NCBI RefSeq assembly: GCF_041361465.1
Contig: NZ_JBGKAC010000001.1
Span: 186,001-250,000 of the forward strand
DNA: 64,000 nucleotides
Direction of reading: 5' to 3'
Source of the DNA: Halobaculum sp. MBLA0143
GTDB taxonomy: Archaea; Halobacteriota; Halobacteria; Halobacteriales; Haloferacaceae
In this document: one piece after another, positions 51,450-59,283 of the stretch
Position numbering within the stretch: the stretch's first letter is position 1
Layout of the letters: every line of letters starts with the position of its first letter
Notes under the pieces: generated by a model
The model's input: only the letters and a program-made list of their open reading frames with translations
Database searches by the model: none
Told to the model about the DNA's origin: nothing
Position numbers and translations under genes: made by a program

Positions 51450-51647
51450 CTAAGGCCCAGGGTGACTATCCCCGTCCTCCATCACACCCGGCTCCAGCGC
51501 CCACTCGCCGCCACCCTCCAGCACCAGCGTTCCGGAGGCAGCCGACACCGCGAGCACGACCAGGAACACCAGCAGCCACGGGCGGGCCGCGAACAGCTGC
51601 ACGATCTTCGACGATACTGCTTCTTTTGTCGCCTTCTGGCACGACAT
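51450..51647 (-). CDS. small single-pass membrane protein, hypothetical
   Basis: A protein of 65 residues: a polar N-terminus with Cys and Lys (SCQKATKEAVSSKIVQLF), one membrane helix (PWLLVFLVVLAVSAASGTLVL in part), and a Gly/Glu/Pro-rich tail. It is convergent with the CHAT gene, 9 bases apart, and divergent from the TbsP-like regulator. An AT-rich AAAAAGTTATAAAC box on its strand lies 20-35 bases upstream. No function known; a relation to the CHAT protease is only positional. Confidence 0.62.
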   Translation of the reverse strand: MSCQKATKEAVSSKIVQLFAARPWLLVFLVVLAVSAASGTLVLEGGGEWALEPGVMEDGDSHPGP

Positions 51648-51736
51648 ATCACTCGAGACGACGAGAACAAGTTTATAACTTTTTATAAATCGTGTTAAAT
51701 TCTCAAGCCACCTGTATGTCTGATTCTCTGAAAAGT

Positions 51737-51762
51737 TATACTGTGAGTATACTTCATCAGTA
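51737..51762 (+). promoter_or_regulatory. palindromic operator candidate upstream of the TbsP-like gene
   Basis: TATACT-GTG-AGTATA (51737-51751) is a perfect inverted repeat, and TACT ... AGTA recurs overlapping it (51750-51762, 5-base spacer). The elements lie 30-55 bases before ATG 51793, just ahead of a TATA-like AGTATTAAC (51759-51767). The half-sites TACT and GAGTA are those of the TrmB sugar-response motif known in Halobacterium, although the spacing differs. Confidence 0.5.
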
Positions 51763-51792
51763 TTAACCCACGGGAAGTAGCTACTCTTGGTA

Positions 51793-52602
51793 ATGCCGAC
51801 TATCGAGCGTCACGAAGTAGAGACGTTCCGTGAACTGTTCGACACGGCCGAGGGGACGCTGTACGCCTTCGATCCGCCGGTGCAGTTGCTGTCTTCGTTC
51901 GTCGTCGCCGCCTCGCGGTACGACGAGACGACGCCGCCGATCCGCGTGCTGGCGGGCGCGACGACGCTCCGGCGGTTCACCCGCGACTTCGAGGCGGCGG
52001 CGACGGCCGCGGAGCTGTCGGCCGAGGGTCGGCTGTCCGTCCGGACGGACGAGACGACGGAGGGGACGACGGTGTTCGCCACCGCCGAGGCCGTGTTCGT
52101 CCCCGTGATCGTCGGCGAGGCCGACACCGCGGTCGCGGCCCGGCGGGCGACGTTCGCGGCGGACGTGTTCGAAACCTGCCGACATGCCTGGGAGACGAGA
52201 GACCCGTTCCGACTCACTACCCCGTCGTTGTCGACCGTCCGCGAGACGCTGACGACGGAGTTCGGCCGGGCCGCCGCGGCGGACTTCGAGGCGGCGCTGT
52301 CGACGGTCACCCGCGCCCCGGACCCGACGGCGTTCGACCCGGCGTCGGTGGTCGTGATGATCGCCGCCCGTCACGAACAGCTCCACTACGACGTGACGCG
52401 GTGGGGCAACGAGATCGGACTCGCCAGTAAGGCGACGTTCTCGCGGAAGAAGACGCGGCTGGAGGAGTTGGGTGTCGTCACGACGGACACGGAGTCCGTC
52501 CCGACCGGCCGCCCGCGACAACGACTGTCGCTGACGGAACAGTACGAACGGAGAGTCGAGGAGTCGGGAATCGACTCGCTCGTCGCCGCGGTGCTGTACT
52601 GA
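51793..52602 (+). CDS. TbsP-like transcriptional regulator (DUF5821)
   Basis: A protein of 269 residues. The N-terminus MPTIERHEVETFRELFDTAEGTLY and the C-terminal winged-helix segment (YDVTRWGNEIGLASKATFSRKKTRLEELGVV, in parts) match my memory of the haloarchaeal TbsP family, so named as a suppressor of TrmB in Haloferax and linked to control of glycolysis/gluconeogenesis. The middle, a sensor-like region, is acidic and Ala-rich. ATG at 51793 was chosen over TTG 51787. A palindrome upstream could be an autoregulatory or TrmB site. The functional assignment is by resemblance only. Confidence 0.72.
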   Translation: MPTIERHEVETFRELFDTAEGTLYAFDPPVQLLSSFVVAASRYDETTPPIRVLAGATTLRRFTRDFEAAATAAELSAEGRLSVRTDETTEGTTVFATAEAVFVPVIVGEADTAVAARRATFAADVFETCRHAWETRDPFRLTTPSLSTVRETLTTEFGRAAAADFEAALSTVTRAPDPTAFDPASVVVMIAARHEQLHYDVTRWGNEIGLASKATFSRKKTRLEELGVVTTDTESVPTGRPRQRLSLTEQYERRVEESGIDSLVAAVLY

Positions 52603-52618
52603 CGCCGGTCGTCAGTCG

Positions 52619-54592
52619 TCAGTCGTCGGCGGGCGCGGCGTCGCTGCTGCCGCCGCCGTAGCGCTCCTTCGTCCACGAGAGCTTCCCGCCGGCCGCGAGG
52701 ATCTCCCGTTCGCGCTCGGAGGCGTCCAGAGTGCCCGTCGCCTCCCAATCGTCGTTCACGCGGACGGTGAACTCCTCTTGGCCGTCGCGGACGCCCGCCT
52801 CGACGTCGTCGACGATCTCCACGTCGTCACCCTGCTCGATCCGTTCGTAGGTGTCCTCGTCGATCTCCAACGGGACGAGCCCGAAGTTGAACAGGTTCGC
52901 GTGGTGGATGCGGGCGAAGCTCTGGGCCAACACGGCCTCGACGCCGAGGAACATCGGACAAAGCGCCGCGTGCTCGCGCGAGGAGCCCTGTCCGTAGTTC
53001 TCGCCGGCGACCAACACGCCGCGTTCCGCCTCGCGGGCGCGGTCCGGGAACGAGGAATCGATCCGGGTGAGCGTGAAGTCCGCGTACTTCGGGATGTTCG
53101 AACGGAACTTCAGCGCCTCCGCGTTCGCGGGGGTGATGTGGTCCGTGGTGATGTTGTCGCCCATCTTCAGGAGCGTCTCGCCGGCCACGTCGCTCCCGAG
53201 CTCCTCCTTCAGGGGCACGTCGCCGATGTTCGGCCCCTTGATGAGGTCGTCGTCGACGGACTGGTCGGGCGCGATGATGTCCGGGTCGTCGGCGCCGTAG
53301 CCGGCGGAGTACCCTTCGCCCATCTCGAAGCCGGGCGCCTCCATGTCCAGTTCGCGCGGGTCCGTGATCTCGCCGGTGATCGCCGCGGCGGCGGCGACCT
53401 CCGGGGAACAGAGGAACACGGAGTCGTCCTCGATTCCGGAGCGACCCTCGAAGTTACGGTTGAACGTCCGCAGCGAGACGGAGTCGCTGGCCGGGACGTG
53501 ACCGATCCCGATGCAGGCGCCGCAGGTGGCCTCCGAGAAGTTGACCCCGGCGGCCATCATCTCGGCGGTCCACCCCTCGCGGGCGAGCATCTCGCTGGCC
53601 TGCTTCGAGCCGGGTGCGACGATCATCTCCGTCTTCGGGTTGACGTTCTCCGACTCCAGCATCTTGGCGGCCGGGAGAATGTCCTCGTAGGCGCCGTTCG
53701 TACAGGAGCCGACGATGACCTGGCTGACCTCCTCGCCCGCGACCTCGCTCACCGGGACGACGTTGTCCGGCATCGACGGCTTGGAGATCAACGGCTCCAG
53801 CTCCGAGAGGTCGACCTCGATGGTGTCGGCGTACGCCGCGTCGTCGTCGGCCGAGAGGTCGACGAACTCGTCTTCGCGGTCGAACTCCTCGAGCCACTCG
53901 CGGGTCTGTTCGTCCGTCGGGAAGATGGAAGAGGTCGCCCCCAGCTCCGTCCCCATGTTCGTGATCGTCGTCCGCTCCGGGATCGAGAGGCTCTCGACGC
54001 CCGGGCCGGTGTACTCCAGCACCTTGTCGACCCCACCCTTGACGGTGAGGTCCTGGAGCAGCTTCAGGATCACGTCCTTGGCCGTCGCCCACTCCGGCAG
54101 TTCACCGGTGAGGTGGACGTTGACGACCTCCGGCATCTCGACGTAGTAGGCGCCACCGCCCATGGCGACGGCGATGTCGAGCCCACCCGCGCCGATGGCG
54201 AGCTGGCCGAGTCCCCCCGGCGTCGGCGTGTGGCTGTCCGAGCCCAGCAGCGTCTTGCCGGGGGCGGCGAAGTTCTCCTTGTGGACCTGGTGACAGATCC
54301 CGTTGCCGGGCCGGGAGAAGTACGCCCCGTAGGTGCCCGCCGCAGACCGCAGGAAACGGTGGTCGTCCGTGTTCTTGAAGTCGAACTGGTACGTCTGGTG
54401 GTCACAGTACTGTGCCGCCAGCTCCGTCTGAACCTCGTCCATCTCCAGCGCCTCGAACTGGAGCCAGACCATGGTTCCGGTGGTGTCCTGTGTGAGAACC
54501 TGATCGACGTCGATCCCGATCTCCTCGCCGGTCTCCAGCTCGCCGTCCACGAGGTGATCGTCGAGGATCTTCTCTGTGATCGTCTGACCCAT
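52619..54592 (-). CDS. acnA: aconitate hydratase
   Basis: A protein of 657 residues interconverting citrate and isocitrate in the TCA cycle. The three iron-sulfur-cluster ligands are in VGSCTNGAYED and SEATCGACIGIGH; HQVHKENFAAPGKTLLGSDSHTPTPGGLG (in parts) is the substrate site, and the swivelling C-terminal domain has GENYGQGSSREHAA. The length fits the archaeal/bacterial aconitase X-like short form rather than the 890-residue AcnA. A TATA box about 30 bases before ATG 54592 suggests a leaderless transcript. It is convergent with the TbsP-like regulator. Confidence 0.94.
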   Translation of the reverse strand: MGQTITEKILDDHLVDGELETGEEIGIDVDQVLTQDTTGTMVWLQFEALEMDEVQTELAAQYCDHQTYQFDFKNTDDHRFLRSAAGTYGAYFSRPGNGICHQVHKENFAAPGKTLLGSDSHTPTPGGLGQLAIGAGGLDIAVAMGGGAYYVEMPEVVNVHLTGELPEWATAKDVILKLLQDLTVKGGVDKVLEYTGPGVESLSIPERTTITNMGTELGATSSIFPTDEQTREWLEEFDREDEFVDLSADDDAAYADTIEVDLSELEPLISKPSMPDNVVPVSEVAGEEVSQVIVGSCTNGAYEDILPAAKMLESENVNPKTEMIVAPGSKQASEMLAREGWTAEMMAAGVNFSEATCGACIGIGHVPASDSVSLRTFNRNFEGRSGIEDDSVFLCSPEVAAAAAITGEITDPRELDMEAPGFEMGEGYSAGYGADDPDIIAPDQSVDDDLIKGPNIGDVPLKEELGSDVAGETLLKMGDNITTDHITPANAEALKFRSNIPKYADFTLTRIDSSFPDRAREAERGVLVAGENYGQGSSREHAALCPMFLGVEAVLAQSFARIHHANLFNFGLVPLEIDEDTYERIEQGDDVEIVDDVEAGVRDGQEEFTVRVNDDWEATGTLDASEREREILAAGGKLSWTKERYGGGSSDAAPADD

Positions 54593-54618
54593 ATCGCTTG
54601 GGACTCCCCTCCGAACAG

Positions 54619-54626
54619 ATATAAAT
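54619..54626 (-). promoter_or_regulatory. TATA box of the aconitase gene
   Basis: On the minus strand ATTTATAT is centred about 30 bases before the ATG at 54592, the typical distance for a leaderless haloarchaeal mRNA. Confidence 0.6.
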
Positions 54627-54751
54627 CCGGCGAGAAGACGTGTCCTGCACCGAATCGCAAGACTGCGTCGGGGTGAGCTCCCGCCCGCTCGCAAAGGTTG
54701 CCAGGAATTCGACGGCTGGGGAGCCGCCGGTCGTCGGTCGTCGGGTCGGAG

Positions 54752-54990
54752 CTACGCTCTCCGGCACCCGCTGGCCCAGACCTCGAAGTCGCCGACACAG
54801 TGGTAGCCGAACGGGCCGAAGGCGTATCGCACCGTCGTCTCTCTGGCGGGGAGTTCGACCGAGCGGCGGACGCCGTCTCGTCACAGTCACTCTCGGCACA
54901 GTCGTTCAGTTCGACTCCGTCCGCCCTGGCACACCCAGCGAACACGCCGCCCGCCCCGGCGACGTCCGCCTCCGCCACCGACCGCAACAC
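54752..54990 (-). pseudogene. possible decayed small gene in the aconitase-dut gap
   Basis: The 556-base gap 54593-55148 holds no intact gene that I can support. On the minus strand, a protein-like frame (LRSVAEADVAGAGGVFAGC, then VELNDCAESDCDE) from GTG 54990 is followed, after a shift of one base near 54860-54880, by RYAFGPFGYHCVGDFEVWASG and a stop at 54752. Taken together, this looks like an 80-residue Cys-containing protein broken by a single-base deletion. It may equally be chance. No family is recognised. Confidence 0.3.
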
Positions 54991-55119
54991 GCTGCGTCTG
55001 CTGGCTCTTTCCCTCGCACGTCCGGCGTGGGACACCGCGTACGGAGCGTCTCGTGCCGAGATGTCTCTCACTCGGCGCTGTCGGCCCTCTGGGAGACGAG
55101 CCGCACGAACGCACACGAC

Positions 55120-55125
55120 TTATAC
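55120..55125 (+). promoter_or_regulatory. TATA box setting the dUTPase-like start
   Basis: TTATAC is centred about 27 bases before GTG 55149. This supports a leaderless start there rather than at GTG 55134 or 55137. Confidence 0.55.
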
Positions 55126-55148
55126 ACTCCACAGTGGTGAGTCCAGTC

Positions 55149-55661
55149 GTGTTTCAGTCGGGAGCGTCGGTCGCAGCCCACCTGCGGCCACACGACGACG
55201 CGTCGCTCGCTGACGACCAGGTCCAGCCGAACGGCGTCGATCTGACACTCGACGCGGTGTTCGAGCCGACGGAGCCGGGACGGATCGACACGGACGGCAA
55301 ACGGGTCGGCGACCGCAGACGGATCGACCCGGACGCCGACGAGGACGGCGAACTGCTGTACTGGCTGGAGCCGGGCGGCTACGTCGTCAGGTACGGCGAG
55401 GTGATCGCCGTGCCGGACGGCCACGTTGGGTTCGTCCTCCCGCGGTCGACGCTGTTGCGCAACGGCTGCACGCTGGAGACGGCGGTGTGGGACGCCGGCT
55501 ACGAGGGTCGCGGCGAGGGACTGCTCCAGGTCCACCACCCGATCGAGATCCGGCCGGGTGCGCGGATCGGGCAGTTCGTGCTCGCGGCTGCCGACCACGA
55601 GGAACAGTACGACGGCGACTACCAGGGCGAGAACACCGAAAGAGAAGACAGCGTGGACTGA
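55149..55661 (+). CDS. dUTPase / dCTP deaminase-family nucleotide hydrolase
   Basis: A protein of 170 residues of the trimeric dUTPase/DCD fold. Visible motifs are QVQPNGVDLTLDAVFE, FVLPRSTLLRNG (phosphate-binding Ser-containing motif), TAVWDAGYEGRGEGLLQV (active-site segment) and a C-terminal HEEQYDGDYQGEN. It keeps dUTP low and supplies dUMP for thymidylate; the Arg-Ser and Glu of the active site would allow deaminase or bifunctional activity, which sequence alone cannot settle. The start MFQSGASVAAHL (GTG 55149) fits haloarchaeal homologues and the TATA spacing. Confidence 0.86.
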   Translation: MFQSGASVAAHLRPHDDASLADDQVQPNGVDLTLDAVFEPTEPGRIDTDGKRVGDRRRIDPDADEDGELLYWLEPGGYVVRYGEVIAVPDGHVGFVLPRSTLLRNGCTLETAVWDAGYEGRGEGLLQVHHPIEIRPGARIGQFVLAAADHEEQYDGDYQGENTEREDSVD

Positions 55662-55671
55662 CGGTGGCCCG

Positions 55672-56364
55672 TCAGACGACGCCCAGCAGAATCTCCGAGA
55701 CGGTGCCGACGAGTATCTCCCAGGCGGAGAAGCCGACGGTGATCGACGCGACCGTGTCGACGCCGAAGAAGGCGAAGATCGCCGCCCCGACGTAGTGGGC
55801 CTTCCGGAGGTCGAACCGGTGTGAGAACCGGTGGAAGAAGTAGGCGTTCGCCAGGCTCACCGGAATGATCGCCGCCATCTCCCCCACCCAGATCCCGGGG
55901 CTGGCACCGTACTGTGCGGCCAGCCCGATCGTGATGAGCTGGGTCTTGTCGCCGAACTCGCCGGCGGCCATCATCGAGAAGATGGAGAGGAACCGCCCGA
56001 CGGGTCCGCCGACGGTGAAGCCGGCCAGCTCGAAGTCGGGCACCTGCGTGGCACCGACGACACCGCCGTCGGTCGCGGAGACGCCGCCGTCCGGAGCCGA
56101 CTGGTACAGCAACACCGCGAACACGAGGAACAACGCCGCCGTCGTCGCGTCCAAGACGATTCCCGGCAGGACGCGCTGGAGCGCCTCCCCGAACAGGACC
56201 TCCAGGGCGGTCCAGCCCGCGAACGCGGAGCTGGCGGCGCCGACGACCAACAACGGTCTGTACCGCGTCGACAGCCCGGCGATGATGAACTGCACCTTCT
56301 CGCCCGGGAGCACGGTCAACTGTGCGACCGCAGCGATCAGGGCGATCTCCAGGAATCCAGTCAC
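55672..56364 (-). CDS. TMEM165/GDT1 family cation transporter (Mn2+/Ca2+)
   Basis: A protein of 230 residues with six to seven membrane helices in two repeats. The second repeat has the family motif E-x-G-D-K-T (GEFGDKTQLITI), and the first has a degenerate form (VLPGEKVQFIIAGL). GDT1 proteins move Mn2+ or Ca2+ across membranes in exchange for H+. The start codon (GTG 56364) overlaps the DtxR-type regulator's stop by 4 bases. This operon strongly suggests manganese efflux or homeostasis under the control of that regulator. The loss of the acidic motif in the first repeat could alter specificity. Confidence 0.86.
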   Translation of the reverse strand: MTGFLEIALIAAVAQLTVLPGEKVQFIIAGLSTRYRPLLVVGAASSAFAGWTALEVLFGEALQRVLPGIVLDATTAALFLVFAVLLYQSAPDGGVSATDGGVVGATQVPDFELAGFTVGGPVGRFLSIFSMMAAGEFGDKTQLITIGLAAQYGASPGIWVGEMAAIIPVSLANAYFFHRFSHRFDLRKAHYVGAAIFAFFGVDTVASITVGFSAWEILVGTVSEILLGVV

Positions 56365-57065
56365 GCGCCCGCCCCCGTGGTCTCGACGTCGTCTAAGTCG
56401 TCGGCCCGGTCTGCCGGGCTGACGAGGATCGACCCCGCGACCGACTCCGGGAGGCTCTGTTCCGTCCCGTCGACGGTCACCGTCACCATCCCGAACGGCG
56501 CCACGTCCGTCACGGCGACGGTCGTCCCGGGAGTGATTCCCGCGTCCGCGAGGTACGCGAGGTCTTCGTCGTCCCGGTCGCTCACCCGGGTGACGACGAT
56601 CCGGTCGCCCGGCTCACACGACGCCAACGGCACTGCCGACTCCTCGACCGGCGGCTCCAGATCCGCACCCGGAATCGGGTCCCCGTGGGGGTCTGCTGCC
56701 GGCTCGCCCAACACCTCCGCGACCCGGCGCTCGAACGCCTCGCTGATGTGGTGTTCCAGTGCGTCCGCCTCTGCGTGGACTTCGTCCCAGGAGTAGTCGA
56801 GCCGCTCGGCGAGGTACGTCTCCAACAGCCGGTGGTGGCGCAACACCTCGATGGCGACGGTCTCGCCTTCCGCCGTCAGCTCCGTTCCCTCGTACTTCTC
56901 GCGGGCGACGAGCCCCCGTTCCTCCAAGCTGTCCAGCATGCTCGTCACCGTCGGCGCCGTCTTCCCCACCCGTTCTGCGATGGCGGAGGTCGACACCGGC
57001 GGCCCGGACTCCTCTTGGATGACGTAGATCGCTTTCAGGTAGTCCTCCATCACGTCGCTCAGCAT
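56361..57065 (-). CDS. DtxR/MntR-family metal-dependent repressor
   Basis: A protein of 234 residues. Residues 1-60 form the winged-helix DNA-binding domain (MEDYLKAIYVIQEESG, SAIAERVGKTAPTVTSMLDSLEERGLV, in parts); the dimerisation and metal-binding domain follows with the His/Glu-rich VLRHHRLLETYLAERL and EADALEHHISEAF; and a FeoA/SH3-like domain ends the protein. Metal (Mn2+ or Fe2+) loading triggers DNA binding. A perfect palindrome 14 bases upstream of its start is a likely operator, so it should regulate itself and the GDT1 gene. Manganese is favoured over iron because of that partner. Confidence 0.9.
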   Translation of the reverse strand: MLSDVMEDYLKAIYVIQEESGPPVSTSAIAERVGKTAPTVTSMLDSLEERGLVAREKYEGTELTAEGETVAIEVLRHHRLLETYLAERLDYSWDEVHAEADALEHHISEAFERRVAEVLGEPAADPHGDPIPGADLEPPVEESAVPLASCEPGDRIVVTRVSDRDDEDLAYLADAGITPGTTVAVTDVAPFGMVTVTVDGTEQSLPESVAGSILVSPADRADDLDDVETTGAGA

Positions 57066-57078
57066 CTGTCTGCCAGGG

Positions 57079-57094
57079 ATTAGACGAGTCTAAT
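57079..57094. promoter_or_regulatory. palindromic operator for the DtxR-type repressor
   Basis: ATTAGAC-GA-GTCTAAT is a perfect 7-base inverted repeat around two bases. It lies just ahead of the repressor's start and overlaps the AT-rich core promoter (TTATGAATTAGAC on the minus strand). TTAGxC...GxCTAA half-sites resemble the known DtxR/SirR consensus, so autoregulation is likely. Confidence 0.65.
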
Positions 57095-57156
57095 TCATAA
57101 GTGTGGTGTCTCACACATCGGCTGCCGGGAGCGCCACGAGGCGGCGTCCGTGGCGC

Positions 57157-58119
57157 TCAGAGGGACCAGCGCTGGAAGAACTTCCACATCGCGTCGCTGG
57201 CTTCGGGGGCGTCCGGCGCCACGTACGATCCGGCGTCGCCGCCGGACCACTCGTGACCCATATCGCCGACGAGCCAGTACTCCACGTTGACGCGACCCTG
57301 AGCGTCCGTGTAACGGTCGCGGCGGTAGTTGTACCCGCCCGTCGAGTCGTACACGCGGTCGTCCGGGTCCGTGGTAACGACGCCGCCGCCGGCGACGAGG
57401 TCGTTCGTCTCCACCGCCTGCGTCCGTGCCTGGTCCCCGTTCACGTCGTTCACGGTGTAGTCGGAGGTGCCGTGGAACACCACGGTGGGGACGCGCCCCG
57501 TCACGCCGTAGTCCTGCATGGCGTCGTAGGCGTCCTCGGCTTTGTTGTACGGGTCCGGTCCGCCCCAAGTCATCGCGTACGTGCCGGTCGTCGCGGTGTC
57601 TGCGGCGTCGTACTCCAGTCCGGAGTGGATCCCGCCGGCCGCGAACACGTCGGCGTACGACACGAGCAGGTTCGGCACCATCGCCGCGCCGGCGGAGAAG
57701 CCGGCGAGGTAGATCCGGCTCTCGTCGCACGACTCCTCGCTCGCGGCGTGCAACGCGATGTTGGTGATCGACGCCCCCTCGCCGCTCCCGCGGTCCGTGT
57801 TCGCGTCGTAGTACCAGTTCCAACAGCCGAACGCGTTGGAGAACGACGACTGGTCCGGATAGACGACGACGAACCCCTCCTGGTCTGCGATCGCGTTCAT
57901 CCCCGTCGCGGCCGCGAAGTTGTCGGGCTCCTGCGAGCAGCCGTGGAGCATCACGACCAACGGTGACCCCGCCGACGCGCTGTCGGGCACGTACTTCGTG
58001 TAGTGGAGTCCGTCGTAGTACTCGTCCGTGTACGATCCCCCCGCCGCGGCCGGCACTGCGGCGACTCCCGTCGCCACCGCCCCCGCCCCGAGCGTCTGTA
58101 ACAGTTGTCTGCGGCGCAT
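57157..58119 (-). CDS. Tat-exported PHB-depolymerase-type esterase
   Basis: A protein of 320 residues. The N-terminus MRRRQLLQTLGAGAVATG is a Tat signal, with cleavage near AVPAAAGG, so the enzyme is secreted folded. The alpha/beta-hydrolase features are VVMLHGCSQEPDNF (oxyanion hole), the nucleophile elbow GFSAGAAM and a late His in GDMGHEWSGG; Asp in HGTSDYTVN completes the triad. The family (Esterase_phb, LpqC-like) includes polyhydroxybutyrate depolymerases and feruloyl or acetylxylan esterases; the true substrate is not clear. Extra Cys pairs (GCSQ, FGCWNW) may form a disulfide. Confidence 0.87.
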   Translation of the reverse strand: MRRRQLLQTLGAGAVATGVAAVPAAAGGSYTDEYYDGLHYTKYVPDSASAGSPLVVMLHGCSQEPDNFAAATGMNAIADQEGFVVVYPDQSSFSNAFGCWNWYYDANTDRGSGEGASITNIALHAASEESCDESRIYLAGFSAGAAMVPNLLVSYADVFAAGGIHSGLEYDAADTATTGTYAMTWGGPDPYNKAEDAYDAMQDYGVTGRVPTVVFHGTSDYTVNDVNGDQARTQAVETNDLVAGGGVVTTDPDDRVYDSTGGYNYRRDRYTDAQGRVNVEYWLVGDMGHEWSGGDAGSYVAPDAPEASDAMWKFFQRWSL

Positions 58120-58200
58120 GCCGTGTGGTCACAAGCCACGATTCGGGCATAAATTGCCAGGTTCACACGTTAACCCCATCCTGTCGGCAGAGAAACTCGT

Positions 58201-59043
58201 TTATTTTGGCGTGTAACTACTCGTGTGGCTCGTCGTCGGCTCCGTCTTCTCCAGCTCCCACACCTGTATCTCGGCGTCGTCCGCCAGCGGCTGGCCCTCG
58301 AACCCGCCGGCGGCGGTCCAGTCGCCGAACGGGGACGCCCGCGCCAGCAGTTCGACCTGTTGTGGCGGGAGGTGTGCGTTCACGTACGTCTCGCTGGCGA
58401 CGGCGTTGCCGTCGTCGTCCAGCAGTTCGCGCTCGGCGCGGTACGTCTGTGCGACCGTGTCGTCGACGGTCGTCCGGGTCAGCCCCCGTAGCGTCTCCCC
58501 GTCGGCCGTCGTCACCGTCGTCTCGCGCCACTCTCCGAACGACTCCGCCACCACGGACGGCCGCGGGACGTAGACGTCGAACAGGAGTCGCCCGCCGGGA
58601 CGGAGGAGCTCGTGGGCGGCCGCGAGCGCCGCGAGCTGGTCGTCGACGGTCGTCAGTGCGACCAACGAGTTGTACGGGACGACGACGAGTTCGTACTCGC
58701 GGTCCGCGCCCGGCGTCCGGAGGTCGCCGACCCAGACGCTCGGGTGGAGTCCGTCGGCGTCCGCCTTCGCCTCGAGCCTGTCGAGCATCGCCGGCGAGGC
58801 GTCGAACCCGTCGGCGTCGACCCCTGCACGCAACAGCTCCAGGTACAGCCGGCCGGTGCCGCAGGCACCCTCCAACACCGGGCCGTCGGCGTCCGCCGCC
58901 GCCTCGCGGTAGTACGTCTCGTCGCCGACGGTCGTGTCGTGCAGCTGTGCGTCGTAGAACCGCGCGAACGGCTCCGTGTACTCGTTTACCCCAGTCACGT
59001 CCGTTCCTGTCGGCTCGGCGACTGAAGTCTGGCCCGCTGTCAC
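58201..59043 (-). CDS. class I SAM-dependent methyltransferase
   Basis: A protein of 280 residues. Motif I is VLEGACGTGRLYLELL, with GFDASPAMLDRLE after strand 2, ELVVVPYNSLVALTTVDDQLAALAAAHELLRPGGRLLFDVYVP (in parts) forming motifs II-III. The C-terminal part is a beta domain usual for Methyltransf_25 enzymes. Start is GTG 59043. It is flanked by the secreted esterase and tRNA-Lys and shows no operon partner, so the substrate is unknown. Confidence 0.85.
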   Translation of the reverse strand: MTAGQTSVAEPTGTDVTGVNEYTEPFARFYDAQLHDTTVGDETYYREAAADADGPVLEGACGTGRLYLELLRAGVDADGFDASPAMLDRLEAKADADGLHPSVWVGDLRTPGADREYELVVVPYNSLVALTTVDDQLAALAAAHELLRPGGRLLFDVYVPRPSVVAESFGEWRETTVTTADGETLRGLTRTTVDDTVAQTYRAERELLDDDGNAVASETYVNAHLPPQQVELLARASPFGDWTAAGGFEGQPLADDAEIQVWELEKTEPTTSHTSSYTPK

Positions 59044-59173
59044 AGGAACTGGGACGCCAGGGGGGTATCGTGATCGGTGATCGTGGCCCGAGCGAGCGCC
59101 TTTTTGATCGACACTTTCGCCGTGAGCGGTGCGCGCCGCAGGCGCAGACCAGAACGGTAAAAAGCTCGTGTGA

Positions 59174-59247
59174 CGGGCCGGGAGGGACTCGAACCCCCGA
59201 CCGTCCGGTTAAAAGCCGGACGCTCTCCCAAACTGAGCTACCGGCCC
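59174..59247 (-). tRNA. tRNA-Lys (anticodon UUU)
   Basis: The 74-base minus-strand sequence folds as a full cloverleaf. The 7-base acceptor stem is GGGCCGG with CCGGCCC, the D-arm has GCTC with GAGC, the anticodon stem TCCGG with CCGGA encloses the loop CTTTTAA (anticodon TTT at its centre), and the T-arm GGGGG-TTCGAGT-CCCTC has the universal TTCGA. The discriminator base is G. No intron is present and CCA is not encoded, as usual in archaea. Confidence 0.96.
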
Positions 59248-59274
59248 AGCGAACACGCGTAGTCGCCGGTCAGG

Positions 59275-59280
59275 TTTAAG
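59275..59280 (-). promoter_or_regulatory. TATA-like box of tRNA-Lys
   Basis: On the minus strand CTTAAA is centred about 30 bases before the 5' end of the tRNA at 59247, as expected for an archaeal tRNA promoter. Confidence 0.45.
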
Positions 59281-59283
59281 CGT

